A stretch of DNA of 33,849 bases from Solirubrobacterales bacterium. GTDB lineage: Bacteria; Actinomycetota; Thermoleophilia; Solirubrobacterales; Solirubrobacteraceae. Under the pieces are notes generated by a model. It was not told the DNA's origin, ran no database searches, and saw only the letters and a list, made by a program, of their open reading frames with translations. Shown piece after piece: positions 23,128-30,663 of the stretch (position 1 is the first letter of the stretch; each line of letters starts with the position of its first letter). The stretch spans positions 1 to 33,849 of the forward strand of contig JACDGG010000013.1 of assembly GCA_013815355.1 (NCBI GenBank). The letters are read 5' to 3'. Both the position numbers and the translations under genes were made by a program.

Positions 23128-24273
23128 ATGGACCTGACCTTCAGCCCACAGGAGACGGCGTTCCGCGACGAGCTGCGCGCGTGGCTTGCGGCGAACGCGC
23201 CGGCGCCCGAGCCGAGCGATGGCGGCGAGGACGCCCACTACGCGTGGCGCCGGGACTGGCAGCGCCGGCTCTACGACGCCGGCTGGGCCGCCCCGGCCTG
23301 GCCGACCGAGTACGGAGGGCGCGGCGCGAGCCTGACCGAGTCGGCGATCTACTTCGAAGAGATCGGCCGCGCGCGCGTGCCGATGGCGGCGAACGTGCTC
23401 GGCCTGCTTCTCGGCGGCCCGACGCTGATGGTGTGGGGAACGCCCGAACAGAAGGAGCGCTACCTGCCGCCGATCCTCTCCGGCGAGGAGATCTGGTGCC
23501 AAGGCTTCTCCGAGCCCGACGCCGGGTCGGACCTCGCTTCGCTGAAAACGCGAGCTGTGAAAGACGGCGATGACTGGGTCGTGACCGGTCAGAAGGTGTG
23601 GACGAGCGGTGCGCAGTATTCGAAGTGGTGCATGCTCGTCGCGCGCAGCGACTCCGAGGCCGCCAAGCACAAGGGCCTGACCTACTTCCTGATGGACATG
23701 GAGCAGGACGCCGTGCAGGTGCGCCCGCTGCGTCAGATCACCGGCGAGGCGGAGTTCAACGAGCTGTTCATCGAGGAGGCGCGCATCCCCGACGCGAATA
23801 TCGTCGGCGGCGTCGGCAACGGCTGGAAGGTCGCGCTGACGACGCTCATGAACGAGCGAGCCGGGCTCGGCTTCGCCCTGCAGATCCGCCTGCGCCAGCT
23901 GCTCGACGATTTGATCGCCAAGGCCGCCGAGCGCGGCATGCTCGAGCGATACGGCGACGCGCTCGCCGAGCTGCATGTGCGCTGCGAGTCGATCCGCCTG
24001 CTCGCCTGGAAGGGCCTGACCGACGTCGAGCGCTACGGCCAGCCGGGCCCCGAGGGCTCGCTCGTGAAGTGGCTGTGGTCGGACACCAACCAGCGCCTCA
24101 CGCAGCTCGCCGTCGACATCGTCGGCGCGGAGGCGCTCACCTCCGGGGAGAGCTGGAGCTATGAGCTCCTGCGCGCGCGCGGAAATACGATCGAGGGTGG
24201 CACGACCGAGGTGCTCAAGAACATCATCGCCGAGCGCGTGCTCGGCCTGCCGCGGCTGAAGGTAGCGGCCTAG
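23128..24273 (+). CDS. Acyl-CoA dehydrogenase, first subunit (FadE-like)
   Basis: A 381-residue flavoprotein of the acyl-CoA dehydrogenase fold. It has the FAD-binding block GFSEPDAGSDLASLKTRA and VTGQKVWTSGAQYSKWCML, and the C-terminal NTIEGGTTEVLKNIIAERVL typical of actinobacterial FadE proteins. It should introduce an alpha-beta double bond into an acyl-CoA, passing electrons to ETF. It is followed after two bases by a second, shorter dehydrogenase gene. Such adjacent pairs form alpha2-beta2 heterotetramers that act on bulky, e.g. steroid side-chain or branched, CoA esters. TAGGCT at 23109-23114 gives a short leader before ATG 23128. Confidence 0.93.
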   Translation: MDLTFSPQETAFRDELRAWLAANAPAPEPSDGGEDAHYAWRRDWQRRLYDAGWAAPAWPTEYGGRGASLTESAIYFEEIGRARVPMAANVLGLLLGGPTLMVWGTPEQKERYLPPILSGEEIWCQGFSEPDAGSDLASLKTRAVKDGDDWVVTGQKVWTSGAQYSKWCMLVARSDSEAAKHKGLTYFLMDMEQDAVQVRPLRQITGEAEFNELFIEEARIPDANIVGGVGNGWKVALTTLMNERAGLGFALQIRLRQLLDDLIAKAAERGMLERYGDALAELHVRCESIRLLAWKGLTDVERYGQPGPEGSLVKWLWSDTNQRLTQLAVDIVGAEALTSGESWSYELLRARGNTIEGGTTEVLKNIIAERVLGLPRLKVAA

Positions 24274-24275
24274 TC

Positions 24276-25301
24276 ATGGACTTCGGCTTCACAGACGACC
24301 AGCGCGACATCCAGCGCACCGCGCGCGATCTGCTCTCCGAGCGCGCCAAGCCCGAGCGGGTGCGCGAGCACGCCGAGTCCGGGCGCAGCGACAGCGAGCT
24401 GTGGCGCGAGCTGTGCGAGCTCGGCTGGCCGGGCATCGCGGTCTCAGAGGAGTACGGCGGGCAGGGCCTCGGGCGCATCGAGCTCTCGATCCTCTGCGAG
24501 GAGCTGGGCCGCTCGCTGGCGCCCGTGCCGTTCCTGGCGAGCGTGCTCGCTGCGACCGTGATCGAGCACTCCGCATCGGAGGCCGCACGCGAGCGCTGGC
24601 TGCCCGGCATCGCCTCCGGTGAGACCCTCGGCGCGCTCGGCGTGGCCGTCGACGGCACGGCGGAGCTCGTCGTGGGAGGCGCCGAGGCGCAGGTGATCGT
24701 GCTCGTCGAAGACGACGGCACCGGCCGCGTGCTCGCCGCCGAGGAGGCCGAGGTCGAGAAGATCGCATCGATCGACCCGACGCGCACCGCCGCTCGCGTC
24801 AGCGCCGGCGACGGCGGGGAAGCGCTCGACGGAGACGTGGCGGCGGGCGTCGACCGCGCGCTCGTCGCGGTCAGCTCCGAGCTCGTCGGTGTGTGCGACC
24901 GCGCCCTGGAGATGACCGTCGCCTACGTCAAGGAGCGCAAGCAGTTCGGCGTGCCGGTCGGCGCCTACCAGGCCGTCTCACACCGCTGCGCGCAGATGCT
25001 CCTGGAGACCGAGAAGGCACGCTCGACGGCGGCCTTCGCCGCCTGGACGGCCGACGCCGACCCCGAGCGCCTCGCAGAGGCCGCCGCGATGGCCAAGGCC
25101 GCGGCCTCTGACGCTGGCCGCGAGGTCACCGCGAGCGCGATCCAGGCCCACGGCGGCATCGGCTTCACCTGGGAGGCCGACGTGCACTGGCTCTACAAGC
25201 GCGCCCAGCTCGATGCGGTGCTGCTCGGCGGAGCAGGCAGCCAGCGCGCGCGCCTGGCAGGGATCCTGGCTGACAGGGTTCGCGCGTCCGCCGCCGCTTG
25301 A
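24276..25301 (+). CDS. Acyl-CoA dehydrogenase, second subunit (FadE-like)
   Basis: A 341-residue acyl-CoA dehydrogenase, shorter than the usual 380-400 because the middle beta-domain is reduced (about 115-190 is weakly conserved, with the normal FAD-binding TxS motifs hard to find). The C-terminal helical domain is clear: CDRALEMTVAYVKERKQFGV, then AIQAHGGIGFTWEADVHWLY. In known two-gene FadE heterotetramers each FAD sits between unlike subunits, which fits one partner with a shrunken beta-domain. ATG follows the previous stop by two bases. It ends nine bases before a broken DUF1697 gene. Confidence 0.92.
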   Translation: MDFGFTDDQRDIQRTARDLLSERAKPERVREHAESGRSDSELWRELCELGWPGIAVSEEYGGQGLGRIELSILCEELGRSLAPVPFLASVLAATVIEHSASEAARERWLPGIASGETLGALGVAVDGTAELVVGGAEAQVIVLVEDDGTGRVLAAEEAEVEKIASIDPTRTAARVSAGDGGEALDGDVAAGVDRALVAVSSELVGVCDRALEMTVAYVKERKQFGVPVGAYQAVSHRCAQMLLETEKARSTAAFAAWTADADPERLAEAAAMAKAAASDAGREVTASAIQAHGGIGFTWEADVHWLYKRAQLDAVLLGGAGSQRARLAGILADRVRASAAA

Positions 25302-25309
25302 GGGCGAGC

Positions 25310-25527
25310 ATGTCCGTCTACGCGGCCTTCCTGCGCGCGATGAACGTCGGCGGGCGGCGTCTCACGAACGAGCTGCTGCGCAGCCACATCGACGAGCTCG
25401 GCCGAGCGGCGGCGTGCGCGACTCGGCGCTCGACATGAAGACGATCGAGCGCGTGCTCGGCCCGATGACGGTGCGCACGAAGGGCACGGTCGAGCAGGTC
25501 GCTAGGCTCACCGCGGAGATCGAGTGA
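25310..25527 (+). pseudogene. DUF1697 gene with internal deletion and frameshift
   Basis: ATG 25310 opens a frame reading MSVYAAFLRAMNVGGRRLTN then ELLRSHIDELG, the N terminus of DUF1697 (normally YVALLRGINVGG...). From about 25411 the match continues only in the next frame: GVRDSALDMKTIERVLGPMT then VRTKGTVEQVARL, the C terminus of the same family, to TGA 25525. A normal member is about 180 residues; some 70 remain, so roughly 100 central residues are lost with a change of frame. In the first frame the peptide stops at 25438 after 42 residues. It lies inside the acyl-CoA operon, nine bases after one gene and ten before the next. Confidence 0.7.
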
Positions 25528-25537
25528 GGGGAGAGTA

Positions 25538-27070
25538 GTGACCGAGCCTTTGCCGCGAGGACGTAATCCGTTCGATGAGACGGGGGTCGTGCGCGACTCG
25601 GCGGGAGTGGCGCGCTACAGCGAGCGGCCCGCCTCGCTCGTGGCGATGCTGAAAGCGAGCGTCGAGCGCGACGGCGCGGCGACGGCGTTGCTCGAGGTCG
25701 GCGGCCCCTCACTCAGCTACGACGAGCTGTGGGAGCGCTCGGAGCGGGTCGCCGGTGGGCTGCGCGACGCGGGCGTGGGCCGTGGTGAGCGCGTAGCGAT
25801 CCGCCTCGCAAACGGGATTGACTGGGTGCTCGCGTTCTTCGGCTGCCAGCTGATCGGCGCGGTCGTGGTGCCCGTCAACACGCGCTTCACCGAGGATGAG
25901 GTCCGCTACGTGGTCGAGGACTCCGGCGCGAGCTTCACGTTCGTGCCCGGCGAGGCACTCCCCGACGGCGAGCCCGCGGCAACCGAGGAGCTCGCGCCCG
26001 AGGAGCTCGCGGCGATCTTCTACACGAGCGGCACGACAGGATTTCCGAAGGGCGCGATGACCTCGCACGCGAACTTCCTCACGAATAGTGAGAATGCCTT
26101 CCGCTGCCTGTCGGTGGATCGCAGCGAGGGCCCTGGAATATCGACGCTCGTCTCCGTGCCCCTGTTCCACGTGACGGGCTGCAACAGCCAGCTGATCCCC
26201 GTGCTCGAGCTCGGCGGCCGTGTCGAGATCCTCTCCGGCCCACTCGACCTGGCGGGCTTCTTCGAGGCGGTGGGAACCAACGGCGTCAACCAGCTCGTCT
26301 CGGTGCCCGCGATCTACCACGCGGTGCTGCGCCATCCCGACTTCGCCAAGCTCGACGTCAGCCGCGTGCGCTGGATCTCCTACGGCGGCGCGCCGATCGC
26401 CGAGAGCCTCGTGGAGCAGATCATGCAGGCCTTCCCCGCGGCGCGTGTGGGCAACGGCTTCGGGCTGACGGAGACCTCCTCGCTGAGCACGTTCCTGCCG
26501 CACGAGGAGGCCGCCGCGCACGCCGACTCGGTCGGCTTTGCGATGCCCGTCGTCGACCTCGCGCTCGATGACGTGGACACGCAGAGCGGCGTCGGCGAGC
26601 TGCTCGTGCGCGGCCCGAACGTCGTACAGGGCTACTGGAACAAGTCCGAGGCCACGGCCGAGACGTTCGTCGAGGGCTGGCTGCACACGGGCGACCTCGC
26701 GCGCGTGGACGCGGACGGTCTGCTCTACGTCGTAGACCGCAAGAAGGACATGATCAACCGCGGCGGCGAGAACATCTACTCGATCGAGGTCGAAAACGCG
26801 CTCGCCGGCGCCCCCGGCGTGGGCGAAGCGGCGGTCGTCGCGGTGCCCGACGAGATGATGGGCGAGAAGGTCGGCGCGGTGATCGTCACGGCGCCGGGGG
26901 CGACCTTCGATGTCGAGGCCGTGCTGGCCCACTGCCGCGCGCATCTCGCGGACTTCAAGGTCCCACAGTACATCGCCACCCGCGAGGAGCCGTTGCCGCG
27001 CAATCCGGGTGGCAAGCTGCTCAAGAAGCAGCTGCGGGAGGAGACCCAATGGAGCAAGCCCCTTCGCTGA
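25538..27070 (+). CDS. Acyl-CoA synthetase (AMP-dependent, FadD-like)
   Basis: A 510-residue adenylate-forming enzyme that activates a carboxylic acid to its acyl-CoA through an acyl-AMP. The P-loop is FYTSGTTGFPKGAM, the second core motif is GNGFGLTETSS, the hinge region is GWLHTGDLARVDADGLLYVV then DRKKDMINRGGENI, and the catalytic Lys is in NPGGKLLKKQ. Length and order are normal. The acid cannot be read from sequence; with the paired dehydrogenases a branched or cyclic acid is plausible. GTG 25538 follows GGGGAGA. The gene is in one operon with the dehydrogenases and the phosphotriesterase-family gene. Confidence 0.93.
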   Translation: MTEPLPRGRNPFDETGVVRDSAGVARYSERPASLVAMLKASVERDGAATALLEVGGPSLSYDELWERSERVAGGLRDAGVGRGERVAIRLANGIDWVLAFFGCQLIGAVVVPVNTRFTEDEVRYVVEDSGASFTFVPGEALPDGEPAATEELAPEELAAIFYTSGTTGFPKGAMTSHANFLTNSENAFRCLSVDRSEGPGISTLVSVPLFHVTGCNSQLIPVLELGGRVEILSGPLDLAGFFEAVGTNGVNQLVSVPAIYHAVLRHPDFAKLDVSRVRWISYGGAPIAESLVEQIMQAFPAARVGNGFGLTETSSLSTFLPHEEAAAHADSVGFAMPVVDLALDDVDTQSGVGELLVRGPNVVQGYWNKSEATAETFVEGWLHTGDLARVDADGLLYVVDRKKDMINRGGENIYSIEVENALAGAPGVGEAAVVAVPDEMMGEKVGAVIVTAPGATFDVEAVLAHCRAHLADFKVPQYIATREEPLPRNPGGKLLKKQLREETQWSKPLR

Positions 27071-27092
27071 TACGAACCCGAGGAGAGAGACG

Positions 27093-28052
27093 ATGCCGAG
27101 CGTAGAGACCGTGCAGGGACCCGTCGAGGACAGCGAGCTGGGCCTGACGCTCGTGCACGAGCACGTGCGCTTTCGCGACGAGGCGGTCGCGGCCGAGTGG
27201 CCGGCCCGCTACGACGATCAGCTCGAGTTCGATGCTGCGCTCGTGGCCGTCAACGCGGCCAAGCAGCGCGGCGTGCGGAGCATCGTCGATCCCACCGCGA
27301 TGTTCGGCGGGCGCGACGTTGGCTTCATGAAGCGCGTCGCCGATGCGACGGGCGTGCGCATCATCGCCTGCACGGGCATCTACAGCTACGACTATCTCCC
27401 GCATTACTTCGAGAACCGCGACATCGACGTGATGGCAGACCACTTCGTCGAGGACATCGAAGTCGGCGTGCAGGGCACGGACATCAAGGCGGCGTTCCTG
27501 AAGTGCGCAGCCGATGCGCCCGGCGTGACCGAGCACGTCGAGAAGATCCACCGCGCGGTGGCGCGCGCGAGCCTCCAGACGGGCGCCTCGATCATGGCCC
27601 ACTCGATGCCGGCTGTGGCGACAGGACCGCGCCAGGTCGAGATCTTCGAGGAGGAGGGCGTCGATCCGGCCAAGATCCAGATCGCGCACTGCGGCGACAC
27701 CGACGAGATCGACTACATCGAGGGGCTGCTCGCGCGCGGCGTCTACGTCGGTCTCGACCGTTACGGCCTCGAGATGTACCTGCCGATGGACAGGCGCAAC
27801 GCCACGGCCGCCGAGCTGCTGCGTCGCGGCCACGCCGAGCGGCTGATGATCTCCCAGGACTTCTGCGCCACGATCGATTGGTTCCCGCCCGAGGCCGAGG
27901 AGATGTTCGAGACGAGCGGCGCGATCCGCAACTGGTCGATGACGCTGGTCTTCGACGAGGTCGTGCCGGCGCTGCGCGAGATGGGCGCGATGGACGACGC
28001 GAGCTACGACACGATCTTTGTGGAGAACCCGCGCCGCTGGCTGACGGCCTAG
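27093..28052 (+). CDS. Phosphotriesterase-family metal hydrolase
   Basis: A 319-residue amidohydrolase-fold enzyme with all binuclear-metal ligands in order: H22 and H24 (LVHEHV), K137 for the carboxylated Lys (FLKCA), H170 (IMAHS), H199 (IAHCGDTDE) and D256 (ISQDF). Despite the family name, most bacterial members hydrolyse lactones or other esters. In this operon, after acyl-CoA activation and dehydrogenation genes, a lactone or cyclic ester intermediate is a reasonable substrate; this is inference. ATG 27093 has a good SD (GAGGAGAGAG) and lies 22 bases after the synthetase stop. It is the last gene, convergent with SRAP after 19 bp. Confidence 0.9.
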   Translation: MPSVETVQGPVEDSELGLTLVHEHVRFRDEAVAAEWPARYDDQLEFDAALVAVNAAKQRGVRSIVDPTAMFGGRDVGFMKRVADATGVRIIACTGIYSYDYLPHYFENRDIDVMADHFVEDIEVGVQGTDIKAAFLKCAADAPGVTEHVEKIHRAVARASLQTGASIMAHSMPAVATGPRQVEIFEEEGVDPAKIQIAHCGDTDEIDYIEGLLARGVYVGLDRYGLEMYLPMDRRNATAAELLRRGHAERLMISQDFCATIDWFPPEAEEMFETSGAIRNWSMTLVFDEVVPALREMGAMDDASYDTIFVENPRRWLTA

Positions 28053-28071
28053 CCGGAGAGGCTCGCGATTC

Positions 28072-28764
28072 TCAGATCGGCGCCGTCAGCAGCTCCGGCC
28101 CCTCGACGGGACCGCCGGCCTTGTTGACGGCCGGATTGGCCGCGCGCGCGGAGAGTCGCTCGCTCGGCAGCGGACCGCACAGCGCGAGCGCGTCCTCACT
28201 CCCCAGCGCCGGGTCGAGCCATGCGCGCTGGGCCTCCGGGTCGGCGAGAATCACCGGCATACGGTCGTGGATCGGCGCGGCGACGCCGTTGGAGGCGGAG
28301 TCGCAGGTCAGCAGCGTCACGCTCTCGATCCACTCCCCGTCGATCTTCGCAGGCGTCCACAGCGCGGCGAACGCGAACGGGACACCGCCGTCGAGCTGGA
28401 AGTAGAAGGGCTGGCGCGGCTGGGAGCGGTGCTCGGGCTTCAGCCACTCGAAGTAGCCGTCGGCGAGCGCCAGCGCGCGGCGAGATGACTTTCCGATCAG
28501 GTTGCGGTAGGCGGGCTTCCTCTCGACGGTCTCCATGCGCGCGTTGATCATCCGCGCGCCGCCCTTGAGGTCCTTCGCCCAGTGTGGGATCAACCCCCAG
28601 CGCAAGAGGCGCGCTTCGGGCTCGCCCTTGGGCGCGAGGATCGCGAGCACCTGTTCGGTGGGCGCAACGTTGTAGCGCCCGGTGCCCTCGGCGGTGGCGA
28701 TCGGAACGCGGAAGCGCTCGTTCAGTTCTTCCGGCCCCGCGGTGTTCGTGTAGCGCCCGCACAT
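28072..28764 (-). CDS. SOS response-associated peptidase (SRAP; YedK/HMCES family)
   Basis: A 230-residue SRAP-domain protein. It begins MCGRYTN, where Cys2 becomes the N-terminal residue and forms a thiazolidine cross-link with abasic sites in single-stranded DNA. Other core motifs are YNVAPTEQV, LRWGLIPHWAK, INARMETV, GYFEWLK and HDRMPVIL. It shields abasic sites during replication. TATCCT ends seven bases before ATG 28764, giving a leaderless message. A LexA box lies 70 bp upstream in the shared divergent region; the family was named for its genomic link to SOS genes. Confidence 0.95.
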   Translation of the reverse strand: MCGRYTNTAGPEELNERFRVPIATAEGTGRYNVAPTEQVLAILAPKGEPEARLLRWGLIPHWAKDLKGGARMINARMETVERKPAYRNLIGKSSRRALALADGYFEWLKPEHRSQPRQPFYFQLDGGVPFAFAALWTPAKIDGEWIESVTLLTCDSASNGVAAPIHDRMPVILADPEAQRAWLDPALGSEDALALCGPLPSERLSARAANPAVNKAGGPVEGPELLTAPI

Positions 28765-28833
28765 TCACACGAGGATATGCAGCGCGCCAGTCGGGACTCA
28801 CCTGGATAGCTGTGGCGAAGCCGACAACCGTAG

Positions 28834-28849
28834 ACGAACATGTGTTCGT
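28834..28849. promoter_or_regulatory. LexA (SOS) box
   Basis: ACGAACATGTGTTCGT has perfect 6-bp arms (ACGAAC/GTTCGT) around ATGT and matches the Gram-positive/actinobacterial LexA consensus CGAAC-N4-GTTCG exactly. It lies between the divergent SRAP gene and the unknown gene at 28850, ending on the base before that ATG. It is the only match I found to this pattern in the window; an otherwise similar sequence inside the SDR gene has the wrong spacing. Confidence 0.82.
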
Positions 28850-29200
28850 ATGGGCAGACCCTACCGACCTGTGCGCGAGCTCGAAGCGCATCTGGCCCGC
28901 GGCGAGCTCGACTTCGCGCTAGCGCTCGCGCGCGCGATCGCCGTGGAACGCGAGCGGCCGCTCGAGCTTTCGGTGACGCTCGGCTTCCTGCCGCTGATTG
29001 CCGCGGAGCGCCCCGCGGACTACGACCTGTGGACGCTGCGCTGGCTGGAGCGCTGGTGCGGGGAGCTGAGCCGCCGTGCGAGCGTCGACGACGCCCTGGA
29101 GATCGTCCAGGGCCTGGCTGAGATACCGGTCGACCCGGAACGAGGGCTCGAGACGATCAAGGCGGTGGCGGCGCGTCACGGCGCACGTCGTGGTGGCTGA
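28850..29200 (+). CDS. Unknown 116-residue helical protein, probably SOS-controlled
   Basis: I do not recognise the family. The protein is almost all predicted helix and leucine/alanine-rich (ELEAHLARGELDFALALARA, LWTLRWLERWCGELSRRAS, DALEIVQGLAEIP), with no TM segment, signal peptide or cysteine pair. Three helix-turn units of 30-35 residues suggest a small helical-repeat fold. Strong third-position GC supports coding. ATG 28850 directly abuts a LexA box, so bound LexA would sit on the transcription or translation start. A DNA-damage role is inferred from that and from the SRAP neighbour. The 3' end overlaps the convergent GNAT gene by 44 bases. The start might lie further downstream, since no RBS is visible. 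Confidence 0.6.
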   Translation: MGRPYRPVRELEAHLARGELDFALALARAIAVERERPLELSVTLGFLPLIAAERPADYDLWTLRWLERWCGELSRRASVDDALEIVQGLAEIPVDPERGLETIKAVAARHGARRGG

Positions 29201-29771
29201 GCGACGCGAGCCAGCCCGGCCGCAGGCGGTGGAGCTGGTGCGGCGCGAGCGGATCCTCGATGGAAAGCTGCGGGTGGAGAAAGTCCTCGGCCGGGTCGCG
29301 GCGCATGCCGAGACGCTCCATCACGCGTTGCGAGCGCAGGTTGCGCGCGGCGGCGTAGGCGAGCAGCTCCTCGAGCCCGAGCGTCTGGAATGCATGCTCG
29401 CACGCGGCGATCGCGGCCTCCGTCGCGATCCCACGCCCCCACACCTCGCGCGCCAGGCTCCAGCCCAGCTCGACGCCGGGAGAGAACGGCAGATCCTCAT
29501 CGACCGAAAGCGCTCCGACGCGGCCCACGAGCCGGCTCTCCCCGCACAGCTCAACCGCCCAACGGCCGTAGCCGCGCGCCTCGAAGGAGCGCTCGCTCTC
29601 CTCGATCTGCGCGGCGCTCTGCGCGCGTGTGAGCGTGGAGGGAAAGAACTCCATGACCTCGGGATCCGCGTTGATCGCGCTGAGCGGCTCGATGTCGCTT
29701 TCGCGCCAGCGGCGCAGCAGCAGGCGCGGCGTTCTCAGCTGCCCGCCCCTCCCCCGCTCCGTCTCACTCAT
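29157..29771 (-). CDS. GNAT-family N-acetyltransferase (RimJ/RimL type)
   Basis: A 204-residue acetyltransferase of the RimJ/RimL-like group: LRTPRLLLRRWRESDIEPLS at the start, ELGWSLAREVWGRGIATEAA as the acetyl-CoA loop (WGRGIA), and NLRSQRVMERLGM as motif B. The C-terminal HPQL...HQLHRLRP segment is common in actinobacterial members. It could acetylate a protein N terminus or a small amine. ATG 29771 is used; an in-frame ATG 29789 adds six residues and is equally possible, since neither has a strong SD. It ends by overlapping the unknown SOS-linked gene by 44 bases. Confidence 0.87.
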   Translation of the reverse strand: MSETERGRGGQLRTPRLLLRRWRESDIEPLSAINADPEVMEFFPSTLTRAQSAAQIEESERSFEARGYGRWAVELCGESRLVGRVGALSVDEDLPFSPGVELGWSLAREVWGRGIATEAAIAACEHAFQTLGLEELLAYAAARNLRSQRVMERLGMRRDPAEDFLHPQLSIEDPLAPHQLHRLRPGWLASLSHHDVRRDAPPPP

Positions 29772-29826
29772 GTCCCAGCGTCTTCGCATTCTCGCCGTGG
29801 CGCATCGCGGCGCTGAGGCTTCCCGC

Positions 29827-30663
29827 TCATCCGCTGGTGCGGACGCGGTAGCGGCGCACGGCCAGCGGCACGACGACGAGCAGGGTCAGCGCGCACCAGC
29901 CGAGGGCGCTCGCCACCGGATGCTGCAGCGGCCATGCGGGGTGAGCGGGCAGCGCGGTGGGGTTGCCGAACAGCGTTCGCGTCGCCGCCGCGGCGGCGCT
30001 CATCGGATTGTATTCAGCGACCTCGCGCAGCCCTGCGGGAAGGCCGCCGACGGGGACGAAGGTGTTGGCGATGAACGTCAGCGGGAAGATCACGATGAAG
30101 GCGACGCCGGTGACGGCATCGGGGGTGCGGGCGATCAGTCCGAGCAGCATCCCCAGCCACAACATCGCGAAGGCGAACAGCGTCAGCAGGCCGAAGCCCG
30201 CGAGCGCATGCGGGAAGTCCGAATGGATGCGCCAGCCCACGATCAGCCCGCTCAGGATCATGATCGCAAGCGCCAGGAGCGCGGCTGCCAGGTCGGAGAT
30301 CAGATGGCCGAGCAGGAACGCCGAGCGCGACATCGGCAGCGAGCGGAAGCGGTCCACGATGCCCTCGGTCAGATCGGTGGCGATCGAGGTCGCCGGGCCG
30401 ATGATGCCGAACGTGAGCGTCTGCACGAGGATGCCGCCGAGCAGGTATTCGCGGTAGCCCCCGCCGGCGACGTGGATCGCGCCGCCGAACACATAGGCGA
30501 AGAGCAGCACGAACATCAGCGGCTGGACGGTTGCGTCGAGCAGCTTCTCGGGGATCTGGCGGACGTGTGCGAGGTTGCGACGCGCCAGCACGAGGCTGTC
30601 GGAGAGCCCCCAGCGCAGGCGCGTCGCGAGGCTCGTCGTGGGAGCGGCGGTCGCGCTGCTCAT
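29827..30663 (-). CDS. ABC-2 type permease (DrrB-like)
   Basis: A 278-residue membrane protein with six hydrophobic segments and the ABC-2 permease signature (FVLLFAYVFGGAI; EGIVDRFRSLPMSRSAFLLG; FIANTFVPVGGLPAGLREVA; YNPMSAAAAATRTLFGN). The EGI.DR.RSLPMSR.A motif is typical of DrrB-type daunorubicin-resistance permeases and their relatives that export hydrophobic drugs, lipids or polyketides. Its ATG 30663 overlaps the stop of the ATPase gene (ATGA), so the two proteins are made in step. Confidence 0.92.
   Translation of the reverse strand: MSSATAAPTTSLATRLRWGLSDSLVLARRNLAHVRQIPEKLLDATVQPLMFVLLFAYVFGGAIHVAGGGYREYLLGGILVQTLTFGIIGPATSIATDLTEGIVDRFRSLPMSRSAFLLGHLISDLAAALLALAIMILSGLIVGWRIHSDFPHALAGFGLLTLFAFAMLWLGMLLGLIARTPDAVTGVAFIVIFPLTFIANTFVPVGGLPAGLREVAEYNPMSAAAAATRTLFGNPTALPAHPAWPLQHPVASALGWCALTLLVVVPLAVRRYRVRTSG

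Noticed and set aside
28850-29771. Overlap of the unknown SOS-linked gene and the GNAT gene as evidence that one is false
   Set aside because: The 44-base tail-to-tail overlap affects only C-terminal ends; the GNAT has full motifs and the unknown gene has coding-like composition and a LexA box at its start.
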